Origin: Undibacterium sp. 5I1
GTDB lineage: Bacteria > Pseudomonadota > Gammaproteobacteria > Burkholderiales > Burkholderiaceae_D
Length of the DNA: 64,000 bases
Assembly: GCF_034314085.1 (NCBI RefSeq)
Contig: NZ_JAVIWI010000001.1
Span: 310,001-374,000 of the forward strand
Reading direction: 5' to 3'
The notes beneath the pieces were generated by a model. It made no database searches, had not been told where the DNA came from, and saw only the letters and a program-made list of their open reading frames with translations. The position numbers and the translations under genes were made by a program. Positions 37,394-47,700 of this stretch are shown piece by piece (within the stretch, counting starts at the first letter, position 1; each line of letters starts with the position of its first letter).

Positions 37394-38551
37394 CTACTCA
37401 AGCCCCACCACATTCTCCAGTACCGCCGCAATTCGCCCTGCCAGCGGCAACACACCGGGTTCATAATTTGACAGCACGACCACGGTATAACCAGCATCGA
37501 GATACATATCAAGATTACTGGAAATGCCGGGGAACTGCCCGCTGTGGCCCACGATTTTACCCAGCTTGCCCGAGCGTAATTCGAAGCCATATCCATAGCT
37601 GCCCTTGTCTGCACGGCCTGCGGTCTGGTCTTGCCAGAATAACTGGCGCGTTGCTGGCTTGAGCAACTTGCCAGTCTGAAGTGCATCCGCAAAGCGCAGC
37701 AGGTCTGGTGCGTTTGAGTAGCCTATGCCATAAGGGCCGCCGCGTACTGGTATCAGGACGGTGTTTTCTTTCCTGCTGGCTGTCGCACCTCGCGTGCTGA
37801 TGTAGCCGGTGGCGAGGTTTTCTGTTCCCTCATCCCTGATATAGTTATCGGTACTATTCATGCCTGTCGCCAGAAACACATGCTGGCGTACATAGTCAAA
37901 ATAATCTTGTCCCGAGACTTTTTCTATGATGACACCGAGGAAAAACATACCCATATTGCTGTACAAATAATTGCTGCCGGGCGCAAACTCCAGTGCCGCA
38001 TCGCGTATAAATGGCTTGTAGTCAGCCAAGTTTCGCATGGCGGCCATCTGCATATACGGACCGTTGGTAAACTTGTTGGTAAAAATATTTCCCAGCCCAG
38101 ATGTGTGCGACAGCAACTGGCCGATGGTGATTTTTTTCGCCACCTCAGGTGACAACCAGCTGGCATCCACATATTTGCTGACCGGGTCTGCATAGGACAA
38201 ACGCCCCGCATCCGCTAGCTGGCCTATGGCAACCGCCGTAAACATCTTGCCGACCGAGGCGACATTGAAGATGGTATCCATCGTATTCGCCACATGATAA
38301 CGCTTGCTGGCTTCACCACATGCTGCTTCGCTGATGACATGATTGCCCCTGGCGACGACATACACACCTGAAAATTCATCCTTGCTACAGACTGTGCTGA
38401 ATAAGGCTTGCAACTTGTCTTTCAGTGCAGCTTCCACAGCGGGCGACAGAGCCGTGTTTTTATCTGTAATTGCATACGCAGCGGTTTGTCCGGCAACCTG
38501 GGATGACAATATCAAACTCAGTATGGCTGGCAGTGCATGGTATGGACGCAT
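37394..38551 (-). CDS. Serine hydrolase of the beta-lactamase/penicillin-binding protein-like family
   Basis: A secreted protein of about 385 residues with a signal peptide (MRPYHALPAILSLILSS to TAAYA). The SxxK nucleophile motif is in NVASVGKMFTAVAIGQ, YxN is YSNMGMFFLG, and the third motif appears as HSGQFPG. This is the class C beta-lactamase fold (Pfam Beta-lactamase), which also covers esterases and D-aminopeptidases, so beta-lactam resistance cannot be assumed. The ATG at 38549-38551 is preferred for its signal peptide; 38572 is the alternative. It lies between the 5' ends of two inverted IS6 copies and may have moved with them. Confidence 0.85.
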   Translation of the reverse strand: MRPYHALPAILSLILSSQVAGQTAAYAITDKNTALSPAVEAALKDKLQALFSTVCSKDEFSGVYVVARGNHVISEAACGEASKRYHVANTMDTIFNVASVGKMFTAVAIGQLADAGRLSYADPVSKYVDASWLSPEVAKKITIGQLLSHTSGLGNIFTNKFTNGPYMQMAAMRNLADYKPFIRDAALEFAPGSNYLYSNMGMFFLGVIIEKVSGQDYFDYVRQHVFLATGMNSTDNYIRDEGTENLATGYISTRGATASRKENTVLIPVRGGPYGIGYSNAPDLLRFADALQTGKLLKPATRQLFWQDQTAGRADKGSYGYGFELRSGKLGKIVGHSGQFPGISSNLDMYLDAGYTVVVLSNYEPGVLPLAGRIAAVLENVVGLE

Positions 38552-38651
38552 TAGTTTTCTTTTCGGGTGCATGGATGAGAAGCGGTAAAAATTTTGTTGA
38601 CAGCTTTTGTTGACTGTAATTCATGACGTTGTCGATTTTATATGAGTATGC

Positions 38652-38826
38652 GGTATTGTCAACTTACGGGCGGTGGAGAAATTTTGTAAAGTAGCGTGAT
38701 GAAAAAATCTTTGCTCTATTGCGGCTTCCGCTATCCGGCAGAAATCATTAGTCATGTCGTGTGGCTCTGCTTTCGGTTTGCGCTGAGTTTTCGCGACATA
38801 GAAGATCTGCTGGCCAGCCGTGGCGT
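38652..38826 (+). mobile_element. Truncated IS6-family element (5' end only)
   Basis: It repeats the first 175 or so bases of the IS6 element at 37286-37112 on the opposite strand: the terminus GGTATTGTCAACTTACGGGCGG-like, then a start codon at 38699 and about 42 transposase residues (MKKSLLYCGFRYPAEIISHV to ASRGVI). It is cut at codon RGVI, where oprM-derived sequence takes over. Confidence 0.8.
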
Positions 38827-39381
38827 CATCGCCGCTGAACAAACGCTGGCCGCTGCCAATGCTGACATCGGTCAGGCCAAGGCGCAGTATTTTCCAAGCC
38901 TGAAGCTGACTACCGGTTATGGCGATGAGTCGCGTAGTTTTAAGGACTTGTTTGATCCGGCGTCTTTATTGTGGATGTGGGCGCTGGCATTACACAACCA
39001 ATCTTCCGCGCCCTCGCGATTGGCGCGCTGGTGTCCGGTGCCAAAGCGCGCAAAACGCAAGCCTTGGCACAATATGTACAAAGTGTGCAAGGCGCGTTCC
39101 GCGACGTGCATGATGCGCTGGTCAACACGGCTGCTAATGAGCAAATTTATGCGGCAGGTAGTCGTCGTGTCACAGCGTTAAAAAGACTCACTGCGTATAG
39201 CTGACTTGTGTTACAAAAACGGTACAGCAGCTATCTCTATGTACTCAGCGCGCAGCTTGATTTACAGCAAGCCCAATCGACTTTGACTGATACTCAGCGG
39301 GCACATCTGGCTGCTGTTGTCAGCATCTACAAAGCCGTCGGCGGTGGTTGGGATAAGTCAGAGAAACTCGCTGCTAAGTAA
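38827..39381 (+). pseudogene. Decayed duplicate of the oprM 3' part, fused to the IS6 transposase start
   Basis: From AAEQTLAAANADIGQAKAQY this matches residues from about 318 onward of the intact channel gene at 34510-36015. The frame is the same as the truncated transposase, so a chimeric ORF starts at 38696 or 38699. A shift occurs after DPASLLW (near 38970), since the match continues in another frame as ITQPIFRALAIGALVSGAKA. A second shift occurs near 39185. The end matches the last residues AVGGGWDKSEK. It cannot give a working channel because the lipoprotein signal and the first OEP repeat are missing. Confidence 0.88.
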
Positions 39382-39397
39382 CCGTTTAATTAAAATA

Positions 39398-39476
39398 AGG
39401 GGGGTATACGCCGAAAATACCCTTAATGTCCATAGGTTATTTGGACGTTAAAATATACTGTAGTGAGTATATTTAA
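39398..39476. repeat. Family B dispersed repeat (copy B4)
   Basis: It reads GGGGGGTATACG on the left, GTCCATAGGTTATTTGGAC in the centre and GAGTATATTTAA on the right. It lies 17 bases after the oprM remnant and matches B3 closely, so it was copied together with the oprM 3' end. It touches MITE C3. Confidence 0.8.
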
Positions 39477-39709
39477 CCCAGAATTTCCATTGGTACAGCG
39501 ACAAGTGTGCCTTTGGCGGATTGAATGGCTAGACGCGACGACGACGCAATCTGCCTCTTGCCAGGAGGAGCGACAACGTCAGGCAGTTCGCCAAAGGCAC
39601 AATTGTCTCTGTAGCGCTCCCACTCGAATCGCGGTGGTGCTATCCCTCCGAAGACCGCATGTCGTCTGCTTTTTTTGCGAAGTGATAGCGGTCTAATGGA
39701 AAATCTGGG
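39477..39709. mobile_element. Family C MITE, 232-bp subtype (copy C3)
   Basis: The inverted repeats are CCCAGAATTTCCATTGG and CTAATGGAAAATCTGGG. Flanks TTTAA / TTTAC are an imperfect 5-bp duplication. The interior is the reverse complement of C2 with scattered differences. It also holds an internal inverted pair TGTGCCTTTGGCGGA / TCGCCAAAGGCACA. Confidence 0.85.
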
Positions 39710-39772
39710 TTTACAGGTCGAATCAATCAGTTTCGCCTTTTAAAGGTGCGGTGCTAACCTGAATCACAAAAT

Positions 39773-39803
39773 GAAAAAGCCATCCTTTAAGATGGCTTTT
39801 TTT
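39773..39803 (-). terminator. Rho-independent terminator after rho
   Basis: AAAAAGCCATC / GATGGCTTTTTT has a 6-base loop and lies 28 bases after the rho stop. It is symmetrical and could work both ways. Confidence 0.85.
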
Positions 39804-39830
39804 AACTGAGATTCAAATTGAGACTAAGAC

Positions 39831-41093
39831 TTAATTCCCACGACGCATCATTTCAAAAAACTCTGCATTGTTCTTAGTTGCCTTCATTTTGTCGAGGATG
39901 AATTCCATCGCTTCGATTTCGTCCATGCTATATAGCAACTTGCGCAAAATCCAGATTTTTTGCAATTGATCAGGTTTGATGAGTAACTCTTCACGGCGCG
40001 TGCCGGACTTGTTCAAATTGATCGCAGGGTAAGTACGTTTCTCAGCCAGACGGCGTTCGAGATGCACTTCCATGTTGCCGGTACCTTTAAATTCTTCATA
40101 GATCACATCATCCATGCGGCTACCAGTTTCGATCAGTGCAGTAGCGATAATGGTCAGTGAGCCACCTTCCTCTACGTTACGTGCAGCGCCGAAGAAGCGC
40201 TTCGGACGTTGCAGCGCATTTGCATCAACACCACCTGTCAATACCTTACCAGAGGCCGGAATGACAGTATTGTAAGCACGTGCCAGACGGGTGATCGAGT
40301 CGAGCAGAATGACCACGTCCTTTTTCATTTCGACTAGGCGCTTGGCTTTTTCCAGCACCATCTCAGCGACTTGTACGTGACGGGTAGCTGGTTCATCAAA
40401 CGTCGATGCAACAACTTCACCGCGTACGGAGCGTTGCATCTCAGTCACTTCTTCCGGGCGTTCGTCAATCAGCAAGACGATCATCGTAACGTCTGGATGA
40501 TTGGTGGTAATGGCATGCGCAATATGTTGCAGCATGACGGATTTACCGGATTTAGGTGACGCTACTAATAAGCCGCGCTGGCCTTTGCCGATAGGGGCGA
40601 TCAGATCAATGATACGGCCAGTGGTGTTTTCTTCACCACGCATATCACGTTCTAATTGCAAGACTTTGTTTGGATGCAGCGGTGTTAAGTTTTCAAACAG
40701 AATACGGTGTTTGGAGGCTTCTGGCGCTTCGCCATTGACCTTGTCCACTTTGACCAGGGCGAAATAACGTTCGCCATCTTTTGGTGTGCGGACTTCACCC
40801 TCAATCGAATCGCCTGTGTGCAGGTTGAATCGTCGGATCTGTGAAGGAGAGATATAAATATCGTCGGTAGATGCCATGTAACTGGCATCGGGCGAGCGCA
40901 AGAAGCCAAAGCCGTCTGGCAATACTTCTAAGGCGCCATCGCCAAAAATTTGTTCGCCGGATTTGGCGCGTTTTTTCAGGATTGCGAACATAAGTTCTTG
41001 TTTGCGCATCCGTGCTGCGTTGTCAATGTCTAAACCGATGGCCATTTCTAGCAAGGCTGAGACGTGTAACGCCTTTAATTCTGATAAGTGCAT
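39831..41093 (-). CDS. rho: Transcription termination factor Rho
   Basis: A 420-residue Rho, the normal length. The N-terminal domain and RNA-binding fold ([20 protein letters not shown]) are followed by the ATPase: Walker [15 protein letters not shown], Walker [17 protein letters not shown] and the Q/R loops around [20 protein letters not shown]. It is a hexameric RNA helicase that ends untranslated transcripts. The gene order trxA then rho is conserved in many proteobacteria. The 280-base leader is AT-rich and could carry the usual rho autoregulation (inference). Confidence 0.97.
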   Translation of the reverse strand: MHLSELKALHVSALLEMAIGLDIDNAARMRKQELMFAILKKRAKSGEQIFGDGALEVLPDGFGFLRSPDASYMASTDDIYISPSQIRRFNLHTGDSIEGEVRTPKDGERYFALVKVDKVNGEAPEASKHRILFENLTPLHPNKVLQLERDMRGEENTTGRIIDLIAPIGKGQRGLLVASPKSGKSVMLQHIAHAITTNHPDVTMIVLLIDERPEEVTEMQRSVRGEVVASTFDEPATRHVQVAEMVLEKAKRLVEMKKDVVILLDSITRLARAYNTVIPASGKVLTGGVDANALQRPKRFFGAARNVEEGGSLTIIATALIETGSRMDDVIYEEFKGTGNMEVHLERRLAEKRTYPAINLNKSGTRREELLIKPDQLQKIWILRKLLYSMDEIEAMEFILDKMKATKNNAEFFEMMRRGN

Positions 41094-41373
41094 GTTGAGT
41101 GTCCCGGGATGGGATAAGTAGGTGGGGGAGTGAACAGAGGTGAACTACAGGATGGTGTTTTTAGGATTTCTGCTATTTTTTGCCGCTTCTCATTATTTTT
41201 TTGAGAACGAACAAAAAATTGATTGTCGATTTGGTTTTTTAAATATCTTTTTAAAGCGCGTTTTTATAAAAACGTTTTTAAATCTAAATGAACGACGCCT
41301 TAACGCCGCTCATCTTTTTATAGCTGTGCATTTTACCTTACTTATCTAAGAATATTCTGTAACTTAAACTATC

Positions 41374-41700
41374 TTAAATATTGCTGTCGATAAATGCAGT
41401 CAATTGACCTTTTGCTAATGCGCCGACTTTTTGTGCTGCAGCAGCGCCATCTTTGAACAAAATCAAAGTAGGAATGCCACGAATACCAAATTTAGCTGGA
41501 ACAGCTTGATTTGCATCGACATCCATTTTTGCAATGATGATCTTACCATCGTATTCTTTTGCTACTTCTTCCAGAATCGGGGCGATCATTTTGCATGGAC
41601 CGCACCATTCAGCCCAAAAATCGACTAAAACTGGTTTGTCAGATTTCAACACGTCTGCTTCAAAAGAAGCATCGCTTACATATTTGATGTTTTCGCTCAT
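41374..41700 (-). CDS. trxA: Thioredoxin 1
   Basis: A 108-residue thioredoxin with the active site [15 protein letters not shown] and the cis-Pro loop [14 protein letters not shown]. It is the general cytoplasmic disulfide reductant, recycled by thioredoxin reductase. AGGA is visible a few bases before the ATG. It is upstream of rho on the same strand. Confidence 0.96.
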   Translation of the reverse strand: MSENIKYVSDASFEADVLKSDKPVLVDFWAEWCGPCKMIAPILEEVAKEYDGKIIIAKMDVDANQAVPAKFGIRGIPTLILFKDGAAAAQKVGALAKGQLTAFIDSNI

Positions 41701-42027
41701 GGAATCCTCATTCGAGGGAAAAATTAAAGGGGGTACAGCGCCACAGAAATAATAACTGAAATCGACTGGTAGGATCTTTGATCTACATCATCGATGATGA
41801 CGCTTCCGGTAGAACAATTAATATCTGGAGGCGATCTGCACAAATTCAATGCTTTTGAACGGTGCAACACTGGATTCAGTGATGTCTAGTGGCAAACTAC
41901 GCGTCAAATAATAACCTATTTTTTATAAAAGTGGGATCAAGCTCTGAAATTGCGTAGTCTGTCGCATAAAATGCGCTTATCTAAAGCTTGTCATTTACTA
42001 AAAAATCACGAAAATTCTTGAAACTCC
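41701..42027. promoter_or_regulatory. Divergent intergenic region trxA / addB-like
   Basis: 327 bases without an ORF. They must contain both divergent promoters; I see no repeat element or clear operator in them. Confidence 0.4.
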
Positions 42028-44784
42028 ATGCGATCTTCCACTGAGCTTATTGCGGCATCCGGCAACTTCTGGCAACAAGCTGCGCATCGCTTTGTACTTG
42101 ATGTTGTGTCGCCAGCCTGGCCGCTGACATCGGCTAATGATTATTCTGCTGTGCGTGTTGTGGTGCCGACTTTTGAACATGCGCAATTATTTTTAAAAGC
42201 ACTGGCACACGAGCTGCAGATTAATTTTATTCCACCTCGCATACAAACTATGTTTGCCTGGGTGGAGATGTTGCCGCCACAAACCCATAAAAGAGTCAGC
42301 GCACCGAGCGAGCGTCTGATGAGTTTGTATGCCGAGTTGAGGCAGCATGCCTGGCTAAAAAAATTATTTACTGCCAGACGCAATACGGACTTGCTGCCCC
42401 TGGCGCAGACTTTATTAAACTTATCGGATGAGCTGACGCAGGCCTTGTTAGCTTCCGTACTAGATGACAGAGAGCAAACGGCACAGCGCTGGCATACTGC
42501 CTTGGCACAGTTGCCGCAGCCAACGCAGAAAATCTTATCGGAAGAAGCGCAACTGGTCTGGACTATTTGGCAAAGTCAGTTGGATGAACATGACGCCATC
42601 GGACAAACGCATCAGCAATGGCTGCGTATTGCGCAGCAAGCGCAGGAACCTTTAGTCTGGATCAGCCCAACTGCACCGAACGCACTGGAGCAAGCGTTTT
42701 TAGATGTGTATTCTAAAAAGAAAAAACTCTTAATGATCTTGCTGGATTGGCGCGTCACATCCATTACGCAGCCATACGCATCTGCCTGGCCGAATTTATT
42801 TGAAGATGTTAACAGCGGCCCGCAGCAATTTACCCTGGATCAGGCCGACGTATCGCATATTCGCTTATGTGAGGCGAGTTCGCTTGAAGACGAGGCGCAG
42901 CAAGGCGCGCAGACTATTATTGATTGGTTACAGGCGGGTCGTCAGAGCATTGCAGTGATCGCACAAGACCGTGTGGTGGCGCGTCGTATTCGGGCCTTAT
43001 TAGAAAGAGCACAGGTATTTGTTGCAGATGAAACTGGCTGGAAACTCTCGACGACCCGCGCTGCTGCCGCGATTGCCGCTTGGTTTGAGGTGGTTGCCAC
43101 ACGTGCCGATACGATGGCATTGCTGGATCTGTTGAAGTCGCCTTACTTACCTGGCGGCCTGTCTGGTGCATCTGCAAAAGACGCCGCTCGGACCGATGCG
43201 GTGATTGAAATGAATGCGAAGGCCGATGCGGTGATGCATATCGAACTGGCCTTGCGTCGCGCTAACGTTCTCGGTGGTTGGGAGGCGATTTTATCCACGC
43301 TGGATAGTAAGCCCGACGAGCGCAAATGGATCGCAGCGCTTGCGCGTCAGGCAGCAGGATTCAGCGGACGTAAAAGTATCTCTGATTGGAGTCGGGCAAG
43401 CATACAGATGCTTTACGAGTCAGGCATGCATCCGCAGTTGCAAGCCGACAGTGCAGGCTCACAAATTATTCAGTTATTGCAAGCGTTGACGGAGGATTGT
43501 CAGCAGATGGAGGCAACGTTCTCCTTTTCGGAGTGGCGTGCCTTTATTAATTTACAGCTGGAAAATGCACCTTATATCACCGCCAGAATAGATAAGCGCG
43601 TATTTATGTTGCCGTTGAATGGTGCTCGCTTGCGACGATTTGATGCGGTGTTGCTGGTTGGTGCAGATGCCGCACATTTGCCATCGCAAGCACAGGAAGT
43701 TTTGTTTTTTACCAATGCGGTCAGACGCGAATGTGGTTTGACGACCCGTGAGCAAAGGCAGCAACAACAGCTCAGAGACTTTACCGAGTTATTGCTATCC
43801 AATCCAGAAGTGGTTTTGTCATGGCAAGGTCAGCAGCAAGGGGAGCATAATCCTGTGAGTCCTTGGCTGGCGCAATTGAATCTGGCGCTGGAGCGCAATG
43901 GCAGCAAGGCGCTTCTCAAACATCATCCGATGTTGTCGACTGTGAATCTGCAATCAGAAACCCTACAACAACCACGCCCAGTCGCCGCTATATTAGCGCC
44001 AACTACCTTGTCCTCCAGCGGATATAGCAGCTTGCTCGCATGTCCTTATCAGTTTTTTGCCCGACGGATGTTGCGGCTGGATGCGCTGGATGAATTGTCA
44101 GACATGCCCGAAAAACGTGACTACGGCGATTGGTTGCACGCGATTCTTAAAACTTACCACGATCAATTATCGGGGCATCAGCCGGAAGACAGAATCCAAT
44201 TGCTGAGAGATATTTCTACCCAACGTTTTGACGATATTTTAAAGCGCAGTCCTGCAGCCTTGGGATATAGCGTGCGCTGGAATAAAGTGATACCTGAATA
44301 TGTCGCCTGGGCTAATCAGCGCGAGGCAGATGGCTGGCAATTTGAAATCGGTGAGGATTGGCGCGAGCGTACTTTGATCTGGTCCGACCAAGGTGAAAAC
44401 GCGAACATCGTTTTGCGGGGAAGGATAGATAGGATTGATAAAAACCAAGACGGTGAACATGCGGTCTTGGATTACAAAACTAAAACACAAACCGCATTAA
44501 TGAAACGTTTAAAAGAAGGCGAGGATCAGCAATTACCCTTTTATGGTTTGCTGGCAAATCAGACTGTTGCTGCTGCAAGCTATGTTGCTTTGGAATTAGA
44601 CAAAGGCAAAATTGGTGCCGCCACCGCCGATAATTTTAGCGACTGGACGAATGTATTGGAAGTGGATATCAAAAGTAATATGCAGGCAATCAGAGATAAC
44701 ACACCACTGCCAGCACAAGGTACAGAATCGGTCTGCCAGTATTGCGAAATGCGTGGACTATGCCGCAAGGGAGCATGGTCATGA
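42028..44784 (+). CDS. addB: PD-(D/E)XK nuclease / helicase-like protein (AddB-type recombination subunit)
   Basis: A 918-residue protein resembling AddB of AddAB double-strand break repair enzymes. The C-terminal RecB-type nuclease has GRIDRIDKNQDGEHAVLDYK and the TK that follows, giving the D-x-K catalytic set. Cysteines in LACPYQFFARRML and VCQYCEMRGLC match the four that hold the iron-sulfur staple of AddB. No Walker A motif is seen in its N-terminal half, as in AddB subunits that lack ATPase function. It overlaps the helicase gene downstream at ATGA, showing translational coupling. Confidence 0.85.
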   Translation: MRSSTELIAASGNFWQQAAHRFVLDVVSPAWPLTSANDYSAVRVVVPTFEHAQLFLKALAHELQINFIPPRIQTMFAWVEMLPPQTHKRVSAPSERLMSLYAELRQHAWLKKLFTARRNTDLLPLAQTLLNLSDELTQALLASVLDDREQTAQRWHTALAQLPQPTQKILSEEAQLVWTIWQSQLDEHDAIGQTHQQWLRIAQQAQEPLVWISPTAPNALEQAFLDVYSKKKKLLMILLDWRVTSITQPYASAWPNLFEDVNSGPQQFTLDQADVSHIRLCEASSLEDEAQQGAQTIIDWLQAGRQSIAVIAQDRVVARRIRALLERAQVFVADETGWKLSTTRAAAAIAAWFEVVATRADTMALLDLLKSPYLPGGLSGASAKDAARTDAVIEMNAKADAVMHIELALRRANVLGGWEAILSTLDSKPDERKWIAALARQAAGFSGRKSISDWSRASIQMLYESGMHPQLQADSAGSQIIQLLQALTEDCQQMEATFSFSEWRAFINLQLENAPYITARIDKRVFMLPLNGARLRRFDAVLLVGADAAHLPSQAQEVLFFTNAVRRECGLTTREQRQQQQLRDFTELLLSNPEVVLSWQGQQQGEHNPVSPWLAQLNLALERNGSKALLKHHPMLSTVNLQSETLQQPRPVAAILAPTTLSSSGYSSLLACPYQFFARRMLRLDALDELSDMPEKRDYGDWLHAILKTYHDQLSGHQPEDRIQLLRDISTQRFDDILKRSPAALGYSVRWNKVIPEYVAWANQREADGWQFEIGEDWRERTLIWSDQGENANIVLRGRIDRIDKNQDGEHAVLDYKTKTQTALMKRLKEGEDQQLPFYGLLANQTVAAASYVALELDKGKIGAATADNFSDWTNVLEVDIKSNMQAIRDNTPLPAQGTESVCQYCEMRGLCRKGAWS

Positions 44785-47700
44785 TGTTATCGCCGATCTT
44801 GTCCCCGTTGTTATCCCCACTATTATCACCTTCGTCGTCCCATTCTTCACCAAACGACGATGTTCAAGCCTATGAAATTAACGGACATGGCAGCGACACT
44901 GTAAGCTTCACTGCCACCGCATGTAATCCACAATTGTCAGTAGTAGTTGAGGCTTGTGCTGGTAGTGGCAAGACATGGTTACTCGTAGCGCGTATGTTGC
45001 GCCTGTTGCTGGCTGGCGCTGAGCCGGGTGAGTTATTGGCGATTACCTTTACCCGCAAAGCTGCGCAAGAAATGCGTGAGCGCCTGATGGCACTGTTACG
45101 CGAGTTAGCCTTAGTTGATGAGACTGCGGCTATTCAATTGTTGACAGAACGTGGGATACAGCAAAACGATATTCCCTCAATGTTGCCTAAAGCGCGACGT
45201 CTTTACGATAAGATTTTATCCAGCCCGCAAGTGTTAGCGATGGACACTTTTCATAGCTGGTTTGGACGCCTGATCCAGTTAGCACCGCTGGCCTCAGGCG
45301 TGCCCCATGGCTTTAGTTTGCTAGAGGCAACTGCTGACTTGCAAAGAGAAGCTTATGCGCAGCTGATGCAATCCCTGACTGATGCCGAGAATCAGGATGT
45401 GCGTCATGCCTTATTACTCTTGTACGAAGAGTTAGGTGATTTCAACACCAAAAAAATGCTGGATGCATTTTTAGATAAACGTGCGGAATGGTGGGCATCC
45501 AATCAACATGGGCTTGAAGGCGATCCCTTGGATTGGCTGCGCGAGATTTGTGGCGCTGATGCAGAGGTCGATCCACGATTGGCCTTGTGGGATGATCAAG
45601 AACTATGTCAGCGTATTAATGCAATCGCATTATGTTTAGGGCAGGGTACCGCGACCAATCAAAAGCGTGCAACTGCGATAGAAACTGCTATGAGCACAGG
45701 TACGAACTTAGACAGCTTTGATGCCTTATGCCATGAGTTTTTTGGTACTGATGGCAAAAATAGATCCAATACAAAAACAAAAAATTTACTCATCGCAATC
45801 GAAAAATGGCTAGGTGCAGATAGTGTTGCCAGCTTTGATGATGAGTGTACTGTCATTGCAGAAACGCTTAAATTATTGCGTCGGCGTAGCGGTGAAAAAA
45901 TGGTGCTCACCATTAATCAGGCCTTGTTTAAAGTCGGTGCAGCTTATCTGGAGTGCTATCAATCTTTGAAATCGGATCAGAGAGTATTTGACTTTGCCGA
46001 TTTGGAATGGCAAGCCTACAGGCTTCTAAGTAACGAGGAATACGCAGCATATTTACATAGCCGGCTAGATGCGCGTTACAAGCATATTTTGCTGGACGAA
46101 TTTCAGGATACCAATCCTTTACAGTGGGGCATCGTCCAAGCGTGGCTAGATGCCTATGGCAACGACGTGGCGCGGCCAACCGTCTTCATTGTTGGTGATC
46201 CTAAGCAGTCAATTTACCGTTTTCGCCGTGCAGAACCACGCGTGTTCTCTGCTGCAAGACAAATGTTGGCGCAGCATGGCGCACAACTGCTACGCACCAA
46301 TCAGACTCGCAGAAATGCGCCCGAGATTGTGTCTGTCTTGAATGACAGCATGCGTCAAAATAAAATCTATCTGCCACAAACCAGCGCCTCTACAGCGATG
46401 GGTGAAGTATGGCGTTTACCCTTAATCAGTGCATCGATTAGTACGATGAATCAAGGTAAAGAAGATTCTGATATTAGCGGCGAGACTCAATCTTCAAACC
46501 GTACTTTACGTAATCCCTTCACCACGCCAATGATTGAAGAAGAGGATAGTCGTCGCATGGAGGAGGGACGTCAGGTCGCACAAGCTCTGCTATTGGCGCG
46601 GCAGCAACTGGGGAACTTACCTTGGTCAGAAGTCATGTTATTGGTCAGGCGCCGTACTCATCTGGCTGCGTATGAAAATGCTCTGCGTGAACTTGGTATT
46701 CCGTTTGTATCCAGCAGGCGAGGTGGTTTGCTGGAAGCCTTGGAAGTTGCAGATCTGATCGCTTTATTAGGATTTTTGATGACGCCGGGCGATAACCGTG
46801 CGTTGGCACATGTGCTGAAGTCGCCGATTTTTTCTGCGACTGACGACAACCTGATCACGTTAGCGCAGCGATCAGAAGCGTCGTGGTGGAAGCGTTTGCA
46901 AGCTAGTGCATTATCAGCATCAGCATCGGTGGTAGCGCAGGAAGTTTTTGTCCGGGCAGCACGGTTATTGCAAGACTGGATGCAAGCGGCACATGATTTG
47001 CCCGTACATGATTTGCTTGACCGGATTTTGCATCAGGGCGAATTGCTGTCGCGCTACGCACAGCTTGCTAGTCCGGCGGAGCGACATCAAGTCATAGGGA
47101 ATATTCACGCCTTTTTAGAACTGGCGCTCAACATGGACGCGGGGCGCTATCCTAGCTTGCCTAAGTTTATTGCGGCCCTCAATGTGTTTAGAAATGGAGG
47201 GGAAGGCGATGCGCCTGATGAGTCGGCAGTAGATGATGCAGCCGACGCAGTAAGAATATTAACCATCCATAGTGCCAAAGGGCTAGAGGCATCAGTCGTT
47301 GTTGTACTCGATGCTAACCATAGCGAATCCGCCAAAGATCAGGTCGGCATCTTATGCCAATGGCCATTACAAGAAGGCGATGCCAGACATTTTTCTGTCT
47401 TCGGACGCAAGGATCAGCGTGGTGCAGCGCGGGATGCATTGTTCGCGCAAGAGGAGGCGCAAGCCGCACAAGAGAACTGGAACTTGCTTTACGTCGCCGC
47501 CACTCGCGCTAAAAATTTATTGATACTCAGTGGTATTGCTAGCGACAAAAAAACGAAGAGCGCCGTGATCGATGAAGGCGGGGATGTCATCATCGGCTTG
47601 ATTCAAGATAGTTGGTATGATCGGCTGCAACAAGTAGGCCAAGTGAATGTGCCGGTCAACGCTGCATTAGTGCAGCAATCGCAAGGCGAATTTAGTTTGC

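Noticed and set aside
41140..41349. Rightward ORF of 69 codons in the rho-trxA gap
   Set aside because: It is AT-rich, has odd Phe/Asn/Lys composition, no ribosome binding site and runs antisense to the rho leader. It looks like chance reading of AT-rich DNA.
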